From assembly GCA_951799445.1 (NCBI GenBank), contig OX637296.1, positions 17,236,001 to 17,300,000 on the forward strand: a DNA stretch of 64,000 nt, in the 5' to 3' direction. Every line of letters starts with the position of its first letter. Position 1 is the stretch's first letter. The position numbers and the translations under genes were made by a program. Of the stretch, positions 36,401-47,285 are shown piece by piece. Origin of the DNA: Pseudisothecium myosuroides. Its lineage: Eukaryota > Streptophyta > Bryopsida > Hypnales > Lembophyllaceae. The notes below the pieces were generated by a model. That model was given only the letters and a program-made list of their open reading frames with translations. It was not told the DNA's origin and made no database searches.

Positions 36401-37106
36401 GGCTCCCATTCAAAATGACCAGAGATCCAATCAAATGCCAATGAGTATTGCCACATTGAAGAGGATCGCTCCTGACAAAGACGCGAAGCGAAGGCGTCAG
36501 AGCCAATTTCGTCACATTCGAAAAAAAATGTATAAAAACTCATGAAATTCTCAAAGATTCGCAGAATTAGGAATTCAGATCAAAACACAACCCGAGCTCC
36601 CACTCAAAAACGGCCAGAACGTCCAATCAAATGCCAACGAGGATTACGAATTTGAAGAGAAGCGCACCTGTCAAAGATGCGACACAAGCCACCAGACCCA
36701 ATTCCATCACACTCGAAATCAAATGTATATAAACTCACTCAAATTTCAAAAATGCAAGAAGTTAGGGTTTCAGACAAAAAATATGATCCAGGCTCCCACT
36801 CAGAAATGGCCATAAATGAAATGCGATTGAGGATTTTACGGAATTGAAGAGGAGTGCACCTGACAAAGACGCGACGCAAGGCGCCAGAGTCAAGTCCGTC
36901 ACGAAAACATCAAGAATGCGCAGAATTACGGTTCCAGATCAAAAACACAATCCGATCCCCACTCAAGAAAAAACAGAAATTCCAATAATATCCAATGCCA
37001 ATGAGGATTCCGAATTCGAAAAAGAGGAGCGCACCTGACAAAGACGCGACGCCAGGCGAACTGCCTTCGTGGCCAACTCTACATCCGCCCGATAATTCGA
37101 AGCCAT
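33456..37106 (-). CDS. SAL1: SAL1/FRY1-type 3'(2'),5'-bisphosphate nucleotidase (8 exons, 354 aa)
   Basis: SAL1 is a Mg-dependent phosphatase that converts PAP (3'-phosphoadenosine 5'-phosphate) to AMP and also acts on inositol polyphosphates. In plants it controls PAP retrograde signalling and sulfur metabolism. Exons (minus): 37106-37035, 35926-35851, 35721-35648, 35519-35314, 34880-34667, 34392-34294, 34185-34032, 33625-33456; total 1,065 nt, all phases matching. Family blocks: SDKSPVTVADYG (39-50), metal-ligand EE (73-74), WVLDPIDGTRGF (133-144, with D136 and D139), RIDSQAKYGAMARGD (257-271) and IWDHAAGAIVI (D289), then EAGGEVFDAAGKPLDFSRG. The length equals the plant family (about 353 aa). 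The exon 5 donor is read as TCG|GTGCGT because the alternative brings in a stop. There is no long N-terminal transit extension in this model, so dual plastid/mitochondrial targeting would need an alternative upstream start. Introns 1 and 7 carry repeats. Confidence 0.95.
33727..34007. repeat. foldback repeat inside SAL1 intron 7
   Basis: The left side (about 33727-33749 and 33813-33838) has repeats of CAAGTCCCAAGTCCCAC type. The right side (about 33973-34007) has the complementary GTGGGACTTGG and GGAACTTGGGACTT. Together they could fold across the intron. A decamer ATGAGAGCAC also repeats directly inside. It looks like a small insertion that expanded the intron. Confidence 0.6.
36125..37050. 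repeat. about 193-bp tandem array in SAL1 intron 1 that includes the end of exon 1
   Basis: Five units carry the motif TGACAAAGACGCGAC (or a variant) at 36279, 36473, 36669, 36861 and 37036, spaced 194, 196, 192 and 175 bp apart. The last is the true end of exon 1 with its splice donor. Each unit also holds AATCAAATGCCAATGAGGAT and TTAGGGTTTCAGATC-like blocks; a partial unit begins near 36128. On the minus strand the donor GT is retained at the 36861 and 36669 copies (CAG|GTGC) and lost at 36473 and 36279. Confidence 0.85.
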
Positions 37107-37627
37107 GGTGACGACGGGTCTCCAGCTGCAGCGCCCGCTCGTCCTCGTCCTCGTCCTGGTCGTGGAAAGGGCGTGGGAGCTCAGACAATGGTGCCACAAA
37201 TGGTGAGGGTGGTGATGCACCACGCCTTTCAACATCGAGAGCAAGTGGCGATGGCTATGGCGCTGCAAACCTAGATGCGAGAGGAATACTGCAACAACGG
37301 GGCGGGAGGCGATGAACACTGACAGCGTCCGAAATCAGCTGAAAAACTGAAGAAGAATTGTCAGGGGGGGTGAAAGAATTGTGGATAGACTAATTCCAAG
37401 CCACAAAATATATGAAGCCATTCTTTGGGGGTCATTCTTTTTTAACTTTTTGGCGCCGGAGTCCTTTCTTAAATTTTTGCATCTTTGGCTTGTTTCTTTA
37501 TAAATATTGATATTGTTTTATCTCAGTTTCATCAAATTTGGCATACCCAAAAGTGTGGTTTTTAAAAAAGTCGTGCATTGTTTGGACGAGTGAGAAGTTA
37601 ATATGTAGTCTAAAAAGCTCTTGGAAT
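37107..37627. other. SAL1 5' flank up to the copia element
   Basis: A GC-richer stretch (37107-37380) directly upstream of the SAL1 start is the probable promoter and 5' UTR. An AT-rich stretch follows to the edge of copia element A. No other gene is seen. Confidence 0.5.
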
Positions 37628-37847
37628 TGTTGTGAATATGAAAACAAAACAAAACCACAAAAGTTTACAAACACCAAAGTATGCAAGAATTAAGAAGTGT
37701 CATTTGGAAGAAGGTATGAAACATAAACAATGAGGAAGAAGATGAATAGTACTCTTTTCCTATTTGTGGAAAGGATACTTATATAATCACTAGTTGACTA
37801 TTCAACTAGAATGGAGAGCGTACTAAGATAATTATTTAATCTTAACA
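37628..37847 (-). repeat. 3' LTR of copia element A
   Basis: About 220 bp, starting (minus strand) TGTTAAGATTA and ending AACA. It is similar along its length to 47286-47503 and more distantly to the element B LTR (58312-58521), sharing the TGTTAAG start, a CGCTC-CCAT block and a GGTGTTTG block. Confidence 0.8.
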
Positions 37848-37860
37848 CTCCTCCTTTTCT
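37848..37860 (-). other. polypurine tract of copia element A
   Basis: On the minus strand AGAAAAGGAGGAG abuts the TGTTAAG start of the 3' LTR, the normal position for plus-strand primer in LTR retrotransposons. Element B has the equivalent GCGAGAAGGAG just before 58312. Confidence 0.8.
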
Positions 37861-38047
37861 CATTTGTGAAAATCTATTGAATCTCTTGCTCTAAAATATT
37901 GCATCTTATGCTATGAATAACATAACATAAGTCAACAATGGGTATATGATGGAAGAGCCTTAGTGAAGAGATCGGCAAGATTATCTGTTGATATAATTTT
38001 TTTAATTTCAAGTACTCGGTTTGTAATCTAGTCATGGATATAATTAA

Positions 38048-38973
38048 CCCTTCAAGGACCGTTGTCCCTTCGGGAGACAAATGCGTTTTCGAGCAGGTAC
38101 CTACGAGCTGAAATTTTGTCCTGATTTTTTTAAACTTTTTTAGGAGATAGAAAAACTGATAAGCTTTGTGGCAATATAATTCTTTTCACAATCGGTGCCT
38201 GGGAACAAAAGGTATGAACAAATAAGCTCAAAACAGGGGCCGGGGTGCAACCCGGACAGCAAAACAAAAATGGACAAAAATTTGAATTTTTTTTTAATAT
38301 TTTTTTTCTCATAGATTATATTTTTGTCTATCTGGAAAGCTTTAAGTCATTTCATTTGGATTTGTTATGAAAAAGTTATGGACATTTTTGTTTTTTGGGC
38401 AGTTAGAGCATCTCCTTGAAAAAAATAACTTATAGGGTGCATTTCTAAATGAAATTTTTCAAATTTTTCAAATTTGTTTTTTACATGGTCTGATTATCTT
38501 GCTAGAACAATCTCACCATTGGGATTAGTGCATTTTAATTCCATCTAAAATATATTAATATTTTAGATGTTCCTTCTATCTTGTACCTACTTCTATTTAA
38601 CAATTTTTTAAAGAACGATAATTAAATTTTTTTGAATTTTTTTTCCCTAGACTCTCCACTCAATTCTCCACTATAAAGATTTAAAGCTCAAAACTTTGTA
38701 GTGCAAAAATTTTAAGTTCAAAATGTTCAAAGTAAAAAAATCTAGTCCTGCAATGTGTTGAAAAACTTGTTTTTTTTACTTTAAACGTAGATATCTTACA
38801 ATTTGTACAGTCAAAAATTCTGAAATTTTTTCTACACTTTTTCATACTAGTTAGGTATAAGATCCTACGGTTAGATGTGAAAAAAAATAATTTTCAATTT
38901 TTTTTACTCTTTACTATAGATATGGCAGTTTTGAGTGTTTTTTGGCAGAAAAAAGGCCTTGGTCCTTTAGGGG
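38048..38973. mobile_element. piggyBac-like non-autonomous element (926 bp) nested in copia A
   Basis: It interrupts the RNase H region of copia A between blocks that are contiguous in element B. The left junction is TTAA|CCCTTCAAGGACC and the right junction GGTCCTTTAGGGG|TCAA. The ends form an inverted repeat (CCCTT.AAGGACC) and the TTAA target site is duplicated with one T-to-C change. TTAA targeting with CCC/GGG termini is the hallmark of piggyBac elements. Just inside the left end, TTGTCCCTTCGGGAGACAA forms a small subterminal hairpin. The interior is AT-rich and has no transposase ORF. Confidence 0.65.
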
Positions 38974-38977
38974 TCAA

Positions 38978-40703
38978 AATATTTTAGACCAATATGTTTG
39001 GTCCAATCACCTTTAACAAATCCCACTTGCATTTGTGAAATACAAGCATTATTGTCTTCATGTAAGACAGTTGGAGAATCATGATGTAGTAATCCACAAT
39101 TTGTTCAAATAAATTTATCAATAGATCTCAACCGGATGCATTTTGGAGATGCTTCGCATAAAGCAATAATTTCTGCATGATTGGATGATGTTGTAATTAT
39201 TGTATGTTTTACCAATTTTTAAGATGTTACAATTCCATGTCAAAAAGAAAACTTAGCCCATTTATGACTTGAATGTTGCAAGGTTAGATCTATAGCCAAC
39301 ATCAGCATATCCAATCAATTTGAGTTCTATTGATTGACTATAATGTAATCCCAAATCTTTAGTTCCTTTCAAATAATAAAGAAAGTGTTTAATGCCATTC
39401 CAATGTCGTAGTGTGGGACGGGCATTATGTCTTGCAAAATAATAATTGCAAATGCAATATCAAGCTTTATAGATGTAGCCTAGTATACAAGCGCTCCGAT
39501 TGCAGCAAGGTATGAATATTGTTCATTCAATGGTTCCTCCTCCTCCTCCTCCTTGCAAGGGCGATAAGAAACATCATCTTTGTTACTACAACCAATCATA
39601 GGTGTGAAAATTGGATAGGTATCATCATATTGAATCTTTTTAAGATTCGGTTGATATAAGTCATTTGTTGAAAAACAAAATTGCTACCGTCTTTCAAGTG
39701 AAGAAGTTGTAGGCTGATGTAAAAAGTAATTTTGCCAAGCAATTTCATCTCAAACTTACAAAAAAAAAGTTGGGTGGCTGCAATATATGAAGATGTGATG
39801 CCTACAAGGTTCAAATCATCAATATATATCGCAGTGATTACAAATCCATCTTTGCCTCGTTTGATAAAGAGACAAAGGAACAACAAATCATTTATAAAAT
39901 CATACACAATAAGATAATTCCGCAGTCATTGATACTACATGAGTCCAGACTGTTTAAGATTATATAATGCCCATTGTAATTTAACGCAACGATGTTTATA
40001 AAAAATAGGTGCAACTAGACTAGTGATTATCAAAGACCATATGAAACTTTTATATAAATATGAGCATTAAGAGATCCATGTAGATAAACAGTGACTACGT
40101 CTATAAGACACATCTCAAAGATGGTATGCACTGCCATTCCAAGAAAATATCGAAAAATAATAGAGTCCATAACGGGTAAATATGTAAAATCATAATCAAT
40201 ACGAAACTTTTGTATGAAATCTTGAATAACCAAACGGACTTTATAACGGATTATCAGACCTTTGTCATTGCGTTTGTGCACAAATACAAGCTTTTATCCA
40301 AGATGTCGAGAATTTAGATTATTCATAATAGGTCCAAAGACTTGTCTCTTATGCAAAAAAGCACACTCTTCTTCAGCAACTACTTTCTACTTTAGCAAAT
40401 CAGAGAGATGCATTGTTTCCTTAATAGTATTAGGATTGAAATAATATTTCTCACCAAATATTTTTTTGCAATTATACAAATGAATAATTCATCGATTTCA
40501 CTTGTTGCTATGTCCCAAATATCACTTGTATCAAAATACATCACAAAGAATTCTGTATTCAACTTGGACTCAATTTGCTCGCAAGCAATAGTTTCTCCTT
40601 TAGGAATCATAAAGATACTGAACGTAGATTGAAAATTTGATGTGAATGATCTTGTAAAATTGGTAGTGGCTGTTGGCATAGGAAAAATAATATTATCAGC
40701 CAT
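38978..40703 (-). pseudogene. copia A reverse transcriptase / RNase H remnant
   Basis: Minus-strand fragments in shifting frames resemble copia pol: the RT N-terminal block KRNDKGLIIRYKVRLVIQDF and DVVTVYLHGSLNAHIYIK (40281-40030), the catalytic region AIYIDDLNLVG (39907-39596) and an acidic (GAG)n-encoded Glu tract at about 39537-39555 followed by an RNase H region. The end of RNase H lies beyond the piggyBac-like insertion at 37,880-38,047. Stops and frameshifts are frequent. Confidence 0.8.
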
Positions 40704-42663
40704 TGTCTTGCGCTTCTTTAGTTGTTTATGTGGTCCACGTGTCCGTTTGCCCAGTGGTTGCGAAATTAAAATTGTAATGGTTTATAGTAATGAAACTTGA
40801 GGATGGGCGTTTTGAGCTTCATTCAATGGGATTTTGGTACATCTAGGTGTATCATTAAAACCATCAAGTGTCTCATTGGCAATCTTTTGCAAATGCAAAA
40901 TTTTGGCAATCTCGATTTCAGCTAAAGATGTTTTAGGATTGGATTCATTGTAAATATTTTAAGCGCCTTAAACAAAAAGGTCCTTAAAATGCTCTCGAGT
41001 AAATACTCCTCCTTTCAAAGATGAAAATAGATCTTCTTCAAATTAACAATTAGAGAAATGGGCACGATTTAACGTACTAGTGATGAGTTGATATAACGAT
41101 GTCGTGTAGAGAGGGTTTACCTCTGGAAATCACGAGGATCCTAGCTTCGACCAGAAATGACTTAGGAACAAAAGAAATTGTAGCCGTGTAAAATCTTGAA
41201 TCTTGGTTCTTGAATATTTTTTCTTAAGTTTTCTACACTATTTTTAAACTGCACCCCATCGGCCTATCCTGTTTTGGCTCTAGGTTGGCTCATGGGTCAA
41301 GGTAGAGATAAAAACCACGGAATATAAAATCAACGACATACTACAAGATACCGCCAATGAATATGGCTCCTAAACTTTTAAACTCGTAGTCTACTAGTCA
41401 TCAATCCAGCCTTACTGTGAGAACATAATAAGTTTTGACCATGTGAATTGTGAACCCTACTTCGTCACCACAACATAAAATGAGGCTAAGTAATTGTTAA
41501 TCCACACCGCCTACAACAACAAAGTTAGAAGTAAAGACAAGTCATAAGCCACAACACACAAGTCTTCAATGTCTTCACCAACTTCAATCCCAATTCTTTG
41601 ACTAAACTTTGAATTAATGTCACCGTTGCTTTAAGAGTCAAAATCAGATGAATGATAGGTTTTTAGAAAGCTAATTCAATTTTTTATTTTTCATGTAAAT
41701 TTCAATTTATTCAAACACTTTATCCAATTTTTATAATCTCTCATAGTTTTGGCTTCTAGAAATGAGGGCAATAGACCCTTCTTTGCTTCAACACTTACAA
41801 CTCACTCATAAAATTTTTATATAAGATGAATGATAGCTTCACAGAAAAATAACACAATTTTCTACTCTTCCTTCAAATTTCAAATCATTTTAACACTTTG
41901 TCCAACTTCCATGGCCACCTGAAGTTTTAGCCCCTAGAATTGAAGATAGCAAATCCTTCTTCACTTTGTCACTCAAAACTCATTCATACAATTTTTAAAA
42001 TGAATGAGTGATAGCTTCATAAAAAGATAACACAATTTTTCACACTTTTTTAAAATTTCATTTCAAAGTAAAGACTTGTCCATCTTTTATGGCCGGTCAA
42101 AGTCTCTGCTCTTTCACATACAGAGCAACAGACTTCTGTCTACTCAAACTAGTACAAATCTTAAATCCTAACTTCAATTTAAGTAAGACAAGATTTTTTG
42201 GAAACTCAACACCATAATACAATTTTACCAATTTTCATTCCAAAATTTTCAAAATAAAACACACTGGCTCATCAAACATTCGGACTTTCAAAACCAACAA
42301 CAAAGAAGAAGATAAATAATGTTTATTTTATATTTACCTCATATTTTTCGTCAACCATACAAATCAAGTGGACTTCAATTCATATCGTGATCTACATGGC
42401 TACACTACCATCTATTGGTCACTAAATTTGATTACACAACTAAATTCACCTCCTCACAAAGAAGATAAATCATCCGAGAATCACTAAAAGGTAGTTATTT
42501 CTATTTTTTTTTTCTATGACTTTGAACATACAAAAAATAAAATACGTAAATCATTAGCTAGCATGTCTATTAGATGTACACTAGAGATAAAAAATCAAAG
42601 TTCAAGAGAAGCATCACTCCATCTGCAAAAACTTGAGAATGCGTTTAACGGTGGCTCCAACGC

Positions 42664-43712
42664 TGTCACATTGTAAATGTGTACATGTTGTAAAAACATA
42701 TATTAATATGTTATTTTGATAAATTTGATTATAATAGTCTAGATAAAAATGATGACATCATTTTAGTAGCTTCAAGGTGACGCCTTCTCTTTATGTAGCG
42801 ATTCAGTTATTTAAGAACAAGCATTCGCCTGAGAGTTTGTTTTTCACTTAAAATTTTAATATGTCAAATTGAAGGGGTTTTCTGAATCTCAAGATGAGGA
42901 GCTTCAACCAGATTTGAAATTCGAGTTTTCTTTGTCACAACTATCGGATCAGCCTCTTCTATTGCTGAGTTTTGCACCGCCACATAAGCGTCCTCAAAAT
43001 GAAGCTGAGCCTTTTCATCGTCAAAATAACCTCGCATAGAGCAGTGATGACACGAGAATCTTTGACATGATGTTCGAACGCCGATGATCTTGTTGCAGGT
43101 TGAATGTGTTTAGTCTGACAACCGAGAAGTGACATTCCAAGAGTATTTTGAAGGTCTAAGCGACGATCAATACTTTTGTATGGTTCTGCCTATAAAGAGA
43201 AGCCATGGCCATTAACGTTGATTAAAGAGGCCGGTTTATCCTTTAATCAAGGCGGATTGTGCAGAATACGTTGCAGCAATTGTTAAACGCATTCTCAAGT
43301 TTCTATAGATGGAGTGAAGCTTCTCTTGGACTTGATTTTTTACCTCTAGTGTACATTTAATAAACATGCTAATGAATTACATATTTTATTCTGTGTGTTC
43401 AAAATCATAGAGGAAAAATATAGAAATAATTGTCTTTTAGTGATTTTAAGGTGATTTATTTTCTTTGAAAGGAGGTGAATTTTGTTGTGTGATTAAATTT
43501 TAATGATCAATGAGTAGTAGTATAGCCACATGGTCCAAATATGGGCTGAAATCTACTTGACTTCTGTGGTTGAGGGAGAAGATGAGGAGGAGTTTGAAGA
43601 TTGAAGAATGTAGACTAAAAACTAGAAGATTTGACTGAACTTCATAACAAACTATTCCCAGTTCCAGCAAAAATTCTTGTAATTTTTCAAAGCAAACTCT
43701 CTCTACACGACA
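42664..43712 (+). mobile_element. TGTC...GACA repeat family, copy 2 (about 1.05 kb, internally deleted), nested in copy 1
   Basis: It lies in opposite orientation inside the 3' part of the copy 1 ORF. Removing it restores a sequence that aligns base for base with the intact ORF of copy 3. The junctions read ggctccaACGC|TGTCACATTG and CTACACGACA|ACGTattctg. They can be read as a 4-bp duplication ACGC/ACGT with TG...CA ends, or as an exact 5-bp duplication CAACG with the element one or two bases shifted. It contains the promoter-like end, a broken ORF and about 400 bp of 3' sequence; the long 3' part seen in copies 1 and 3 is shortened. Confidence 0.75.
42861..43308 (+). pseudogene. broken copy of the 148-codon repeat-family ORF (copy 2)
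   Basis: It starts ATG TCA AAT and then TGA, where copy 3 has Trp at codon 4. After the stop the frame continues as RGFSESQDEELQPDLKFEFS and ends near KRILKFL, clearly the same protein as the ORF at 60879-61325. Frameshifts lie in the middle. Not translatable. Confidence 0.8.
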
Positions 43713-43715
43713 ACG

Positions 43716-44124
43716 TATTCTGTACGATCCACCTTAGTTAAAAAATTGATTAGCCTTCTAACCAATGTTGGTGGCCATGACTCTTTTCTATACACCTGAC
43801 CATACAAAAGCATTGATCGTTGTTTAGACCTTCAAAACACCCTTCATATACCACTTCTCCATTATCAAATTCAAAATATCCAACCTGCAACAAGATCACT
43901 AATGCTCGAGCGTCACACTGAAAATTCTTGTGTCATTGTTGCTCTACATGAGATTGCTTTGGTGGTCAAGAAAGTCCAGCTTCATCCTAAGGACACTCAT
44001 ACGACGGTGCAAAATCCAACGGTAGAAAAAATTGATCCGACAATTGTGACCAAAAAATTTCAAATTCTAATCCCGGTTGAAGCTCTTCATCTTGAGACTC
44101 AGAAAAAATCTTTCAGTTTAACAT
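43716..44124 (-). pseudogene. broken copy of the 148-codon repeat-family ORF (copy 1, N-terminal part)
   Basis: On the minus strand ATG TTA AAC TGA is followed by KIFSESQDEELQPG in the same frame. The codon 4 TGA is shared with copy 2. The C-terminal end (ACGCATTCTCAAGT-type sequence) lies at 42619-42657, beyond nested copy 2. Several further lesions are present. Confidence 0.8.
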
Positions 44125-44343
44125 TTAAAAGTTTAAAGTAAAAACAAAGAAAGACTATACCACATTGATAAAGCTCTAAGGCGGATATATCTTCTTAAAT
44201 AGATGGACCGCTCTATAATGAGAAGACATCACTTTGAAGTTACTAAAATTAATGTCATCTTTCTATTTGGATTATTATAATAAAATTTATCAAAATTAAA
44301 TATTAGTATATTTTTACACTATATACACATTTACAATGCGACA

Positions 44344-44824
44344 ACAAGTAATGCTTATAGAATCAAATTCAACATGAATGCATTCTTGTCGATGAGCTTC
44401 AATGGTATGACGTTGAAGTTTCAAAATTACAACGAGAACCATTTACGGCAACCAAATACTCATAAATTACACACATTTGAAACATGTTTTAAAAGAAGTT
44501 TTTGTGATGAAGCGATTTTTAAAACTGAAAGACCAAGTCAAATAAAAATTGCAGCATGTAAAACTGCATGTTTTCACATAAATGCTTGCAAGCAAATTGG
44601 TGTAAAGAAACAATAAGCTGAGTCCATTTGATAAAAGATTCTGTCAGTTTACTTTGAATATGCTCATATAAATCAAAGTGGGCTAAGTTAATCCTTATTG
44701 CATAGCAGTAATCTTCTAAAGATCTTGAATGAAATTTTTGAGCATTATCTATACATAGTGTTTTGATTGGATAATCAAATAAATGAGCCTTAAAACAGAT
44801 TAGCATTGAATAAAAAATTGTCAA
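44344..44824 (-). pseudogene. copia A integrase-core remnant
   Basis: Minus-strand text such as KTLCIDNAQKFHSRSLEDYC, followed by LTESFIKWTQLI, is a decayed copia integrase core; the DNA..F and ES..K blocks match element B at 55,110-55,250. Later integrase sequence runs up to the copy 1 insertion junction at 44343. Confidence 0.75.
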
Positions 44825-45599
44825 AAGCCAAATTCCTAATTGATAACAATGCGATATAAGTTTGTTTGCCTAATGCATCAGTTAAAATCAAGAAATATCA
44901 AAATGGTCAAAGCATAGGATTTATTGGACCACAAATGTTATCATATAGCCTTGAAAACATTGGTGATAATTCATAAAGAAACTACCATAACAAATATCTA
45001 GTAATTAACTTGCTTTGTACATATATTTGACATAATGTCATTGAATTAACATTTATTGGTTGCAAATTATATTCAACAATACATGAAATAATTTTTTCAA
45101 TTAATTAGATAAAGCAAAATTGGATACAACAAATGGTCGGATTAGAATTTGATACAAGTCACTTGTCGTAGCAAAAACTATTTACACCACTTTATTGTTT
45201 TGTACAGAAATCAAAACCTCTTGTCTATTTAGAATTTTGATCAAAATATCAAAATCATTGATACGCACATCCTGATAGTTAATTACACTCCGGAGCACAA
45301 AGGAAAAAAACATAGCACGTATACATGTTATAATAGTGCTCTCAGGTAATATCACCTTTGCTGATCTTTATTCGAAACGAAACACATTCAATCCAATTAT
45401 AGTCATTAAATTTATGGTTTGTTATATTGAAAGATTATGTTCATCAAAAAAGTTCTTGTTCCTCAAGATTATATGTTTAGTTCAAGAGTCAAGGAGTGCT
45501 TTAGAAAACTCACCAGTGGAAATACATTCCGTAACATATGTTTTGTGATTTTCATTCGCAAACGGATTCATAGTCTACACCTAAATTAATAAGCCCACA

Positions 45600-46052
45600 C
45601 TATATCGGCAATAACCTTCTATGACGGACACTTGTCATGATTGTTAATAAAGACAGTGTTATTCTTCCTTTGTGATTATTGGTTATCATGGTTATGCTAC
45701 GACTACCCGGTTGTCTATAACGATTTTTTCCATGTATATATGCCTTTGGTTGAACATTAAAAACATTGACAATATGGGATTTAAGAACTGTAGTTGCAAC
45801 TAAATGGACTTTTGCATTATATAAAAGAATTTTGTTTTGATTTTCAGCAAGAAGTAACAAAGACATGAGATTTGAGTACTTCTTAAATTTCATATTTTTG
45901 TACTGTTGTGCAAAGAATAGCAGATGCAGGTGGAAATATTGAAAAAAAATTTCAATCATTTTTTTTTCAGTAGTGGCCTGACCACACAACTTCAATTGTG
46001 ATATAATGCAATATAACTCATTGTTGAAAACAATAAGTGTTGAGAAGTTCAA
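45600..46052 (-). pseudogene. copia A gag remnant
   Basis: A 150-codon open stretch on the minus strand reads LYCIISQLKLCGQ, TEKKMIEIFFQYF and KFKKYSNLMSLLLLAENQN. These match the usual copia gag organisation (UBN2-like: a QYR..F.KYSDL...LL.AE..N block). The ends do not correspond to a full gag and no zinc knuckle survives. Confidence 0.6.
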
Positions 46053-46121
46053 CAGTCATAAATGAGTCTATTCATGGAAGGCTCTGAGTTAAAATATGGT
46101 TTCCTGATGGTTAAATCGGGA

Positions 46122-46139
46122 TTTGATCTTATACCAAAG
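46122..46139 (-). other. possible displaced primer-binding-site-like sequence of copia A
   Basis: The minus strand reads TGGTATAAGATCAAATCCCG, resembling a decayed initiator-tRNA-Met primer site (TGGTATCAGAGC). It lies about 1.15 kb from the 5' LTR edge, so either sequence was inserted between them or the match is chance. Confidence 0.3.
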
Positions 46140-46479
46140 CTCATTTGGGCTTTCAAAAATTCTAAATATTGATGTTGCAGAGAGGAAACAAAATGGCAAC
46201 AGAGTAAAAACAATGTTTTTCAAGTAGTAGTTGTGGAAACATAAGCTCTTACAATAAAAAAAACTCATCAAATATAATGCACTCTGATTATTGCTCTGCA
46301 AATATATGCAATTTCACAATTTTTGCCCATAATAAATAATTACTGCCATTAGCTGCAAGTTGTAGAAAAAAAATTGAAGTCTCAATGGCGCAACGTTAGT
46401 AACAACCTTTGGAATTGTAGTAGATGTGACAACGGAAGAAGTCAATGTGCTCATGATGAATAAGAAGAGGTATCTTGTG

Positions 46480-46566
46480 TATAGCAGAAACTTGAAATTT
46501 ACGGTTTGAAACAGATTAAAAGATGTGAAAAAAGATAAAGATAAAGATGAAAGATAAGATGAAATT

Positions 46567-46603
<37 letters not shown>

Positions 46604-47215
46604 TTAAATTAAAAATTAAAAATAAAATATAGCTAAAGACAAAAATACAATATAAAAATAAAAATAAAAATAAAATAATAATAAAGATAAAAAAATAGGA
46701 TGATAAAAAAATAAATGAAGATAATAATAAAGAAAATATAAATCGTAAGTCAAAAGTTAAGTAAAGAATAAAATTATAATATAATTTTAAAAATTAGTTA
46801 GAAGCCGTGGTAGAGCGACAATGGAAAGGGAGCTAAAAAGTCGGAACTCAAAAGGTGAGGAGATGGTGGAAGGAAAAGAAAAATAAAGATGAAAAGGAAA
46901 AAATAGGGGAGAAAGAGGCAAGAAAGAAAAATAAAGACAAGAAGGAAACCATGATGGTTGCATAGGGCGTGAAAAGAATTTAGGTATTGAAGATGCTTGA
47001 TAGTAGTGATTGGAGGCATTTAGAAGGAGTAGGTGGCCGAAAAGATTGGAAGGACAAAAGGAACTTAGAAAAGATAGCTGGTCCGGAAGGGAGAAAGAAA
47101 AGTAGAGAGGCCACGGGAGACTGAAAGTAAAGGAGCGATGAGACATAGCACAAGGAGCAGAGCTTTAAGGAATACATGAAGGACAAATGATGAGGTTGCA
47201 AAGCCTTCTAAAAAA
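46480..47215. repeat. purine-rich strand-asymmetric low-complexity block with a (TA)n run
   Basis: The plus strand is overwhelmingly A and G over about 700 bp (GATAAA, GGAAGAAAG and AAAATAAA motifs), with a (TA)n microsatellite at about 46570-46599. Minus-strand open frames here (Ser/Phe/Leu/Pro-rich) are a by-product of the pyrimidine strand. It lies between the 5' LTR and gag of copia A and may be expanded leader or inserted sequence. Confidence 0.75.
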
Positions 47216-47285
47216 ATAAAATTGAAATCAAAAACTTAAATTTAAGAAATTCAAAACTAAAGTACAAAGAAAGCTTGCCGATAAT

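Larger units (their letters stand above)
41100..44343 (-). mobile_element. TGTC...GACA repeat family, copy 1 (about 2.2 kb plus nested copy 2)
   Basis: It is inserted into copia A between AGCATTACTTGT and TATATCAACTC (minus strand), sequences that are contiguous in element B. In plus orientation it starts TGTCGTGTAGAG and ends CAATGCGACA, flanked by the 4-mers acga (41096-41099) and acaa (44344-44347), a 4-bp duplication with one transition. Near its right end is the promoter-like AT-rich stretch and the start of a broken 148-codon ORF (44124 leftwards). Its left part matches the corresponding part of copy 3 (59216-60878). Copy 2 splits the ORF. Confidence 0.75.

Noticed and set aside
36202..37319. 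Minus-strand open frames across the SAL1 intron 1 array as extra exons
   Set aside because: The frames follow the 193-bp repeat and lack SAL1 homology; only the 37106-37035 segment joins exon 2 in frame.
43902..44141. 79-codon plus-strand frame in repeat copy 1
   Set aside because: It is antisense to the broken 148-codon ORF, which explains the sequence better.
46787..47201. Overlapping minus-strand open frames rich in Ser, Phe, Leu and Pro
   Set aside because: They are the by-product of a homopurine/homopyrimidine tract; no start context, domain or splice structure supports a protein.
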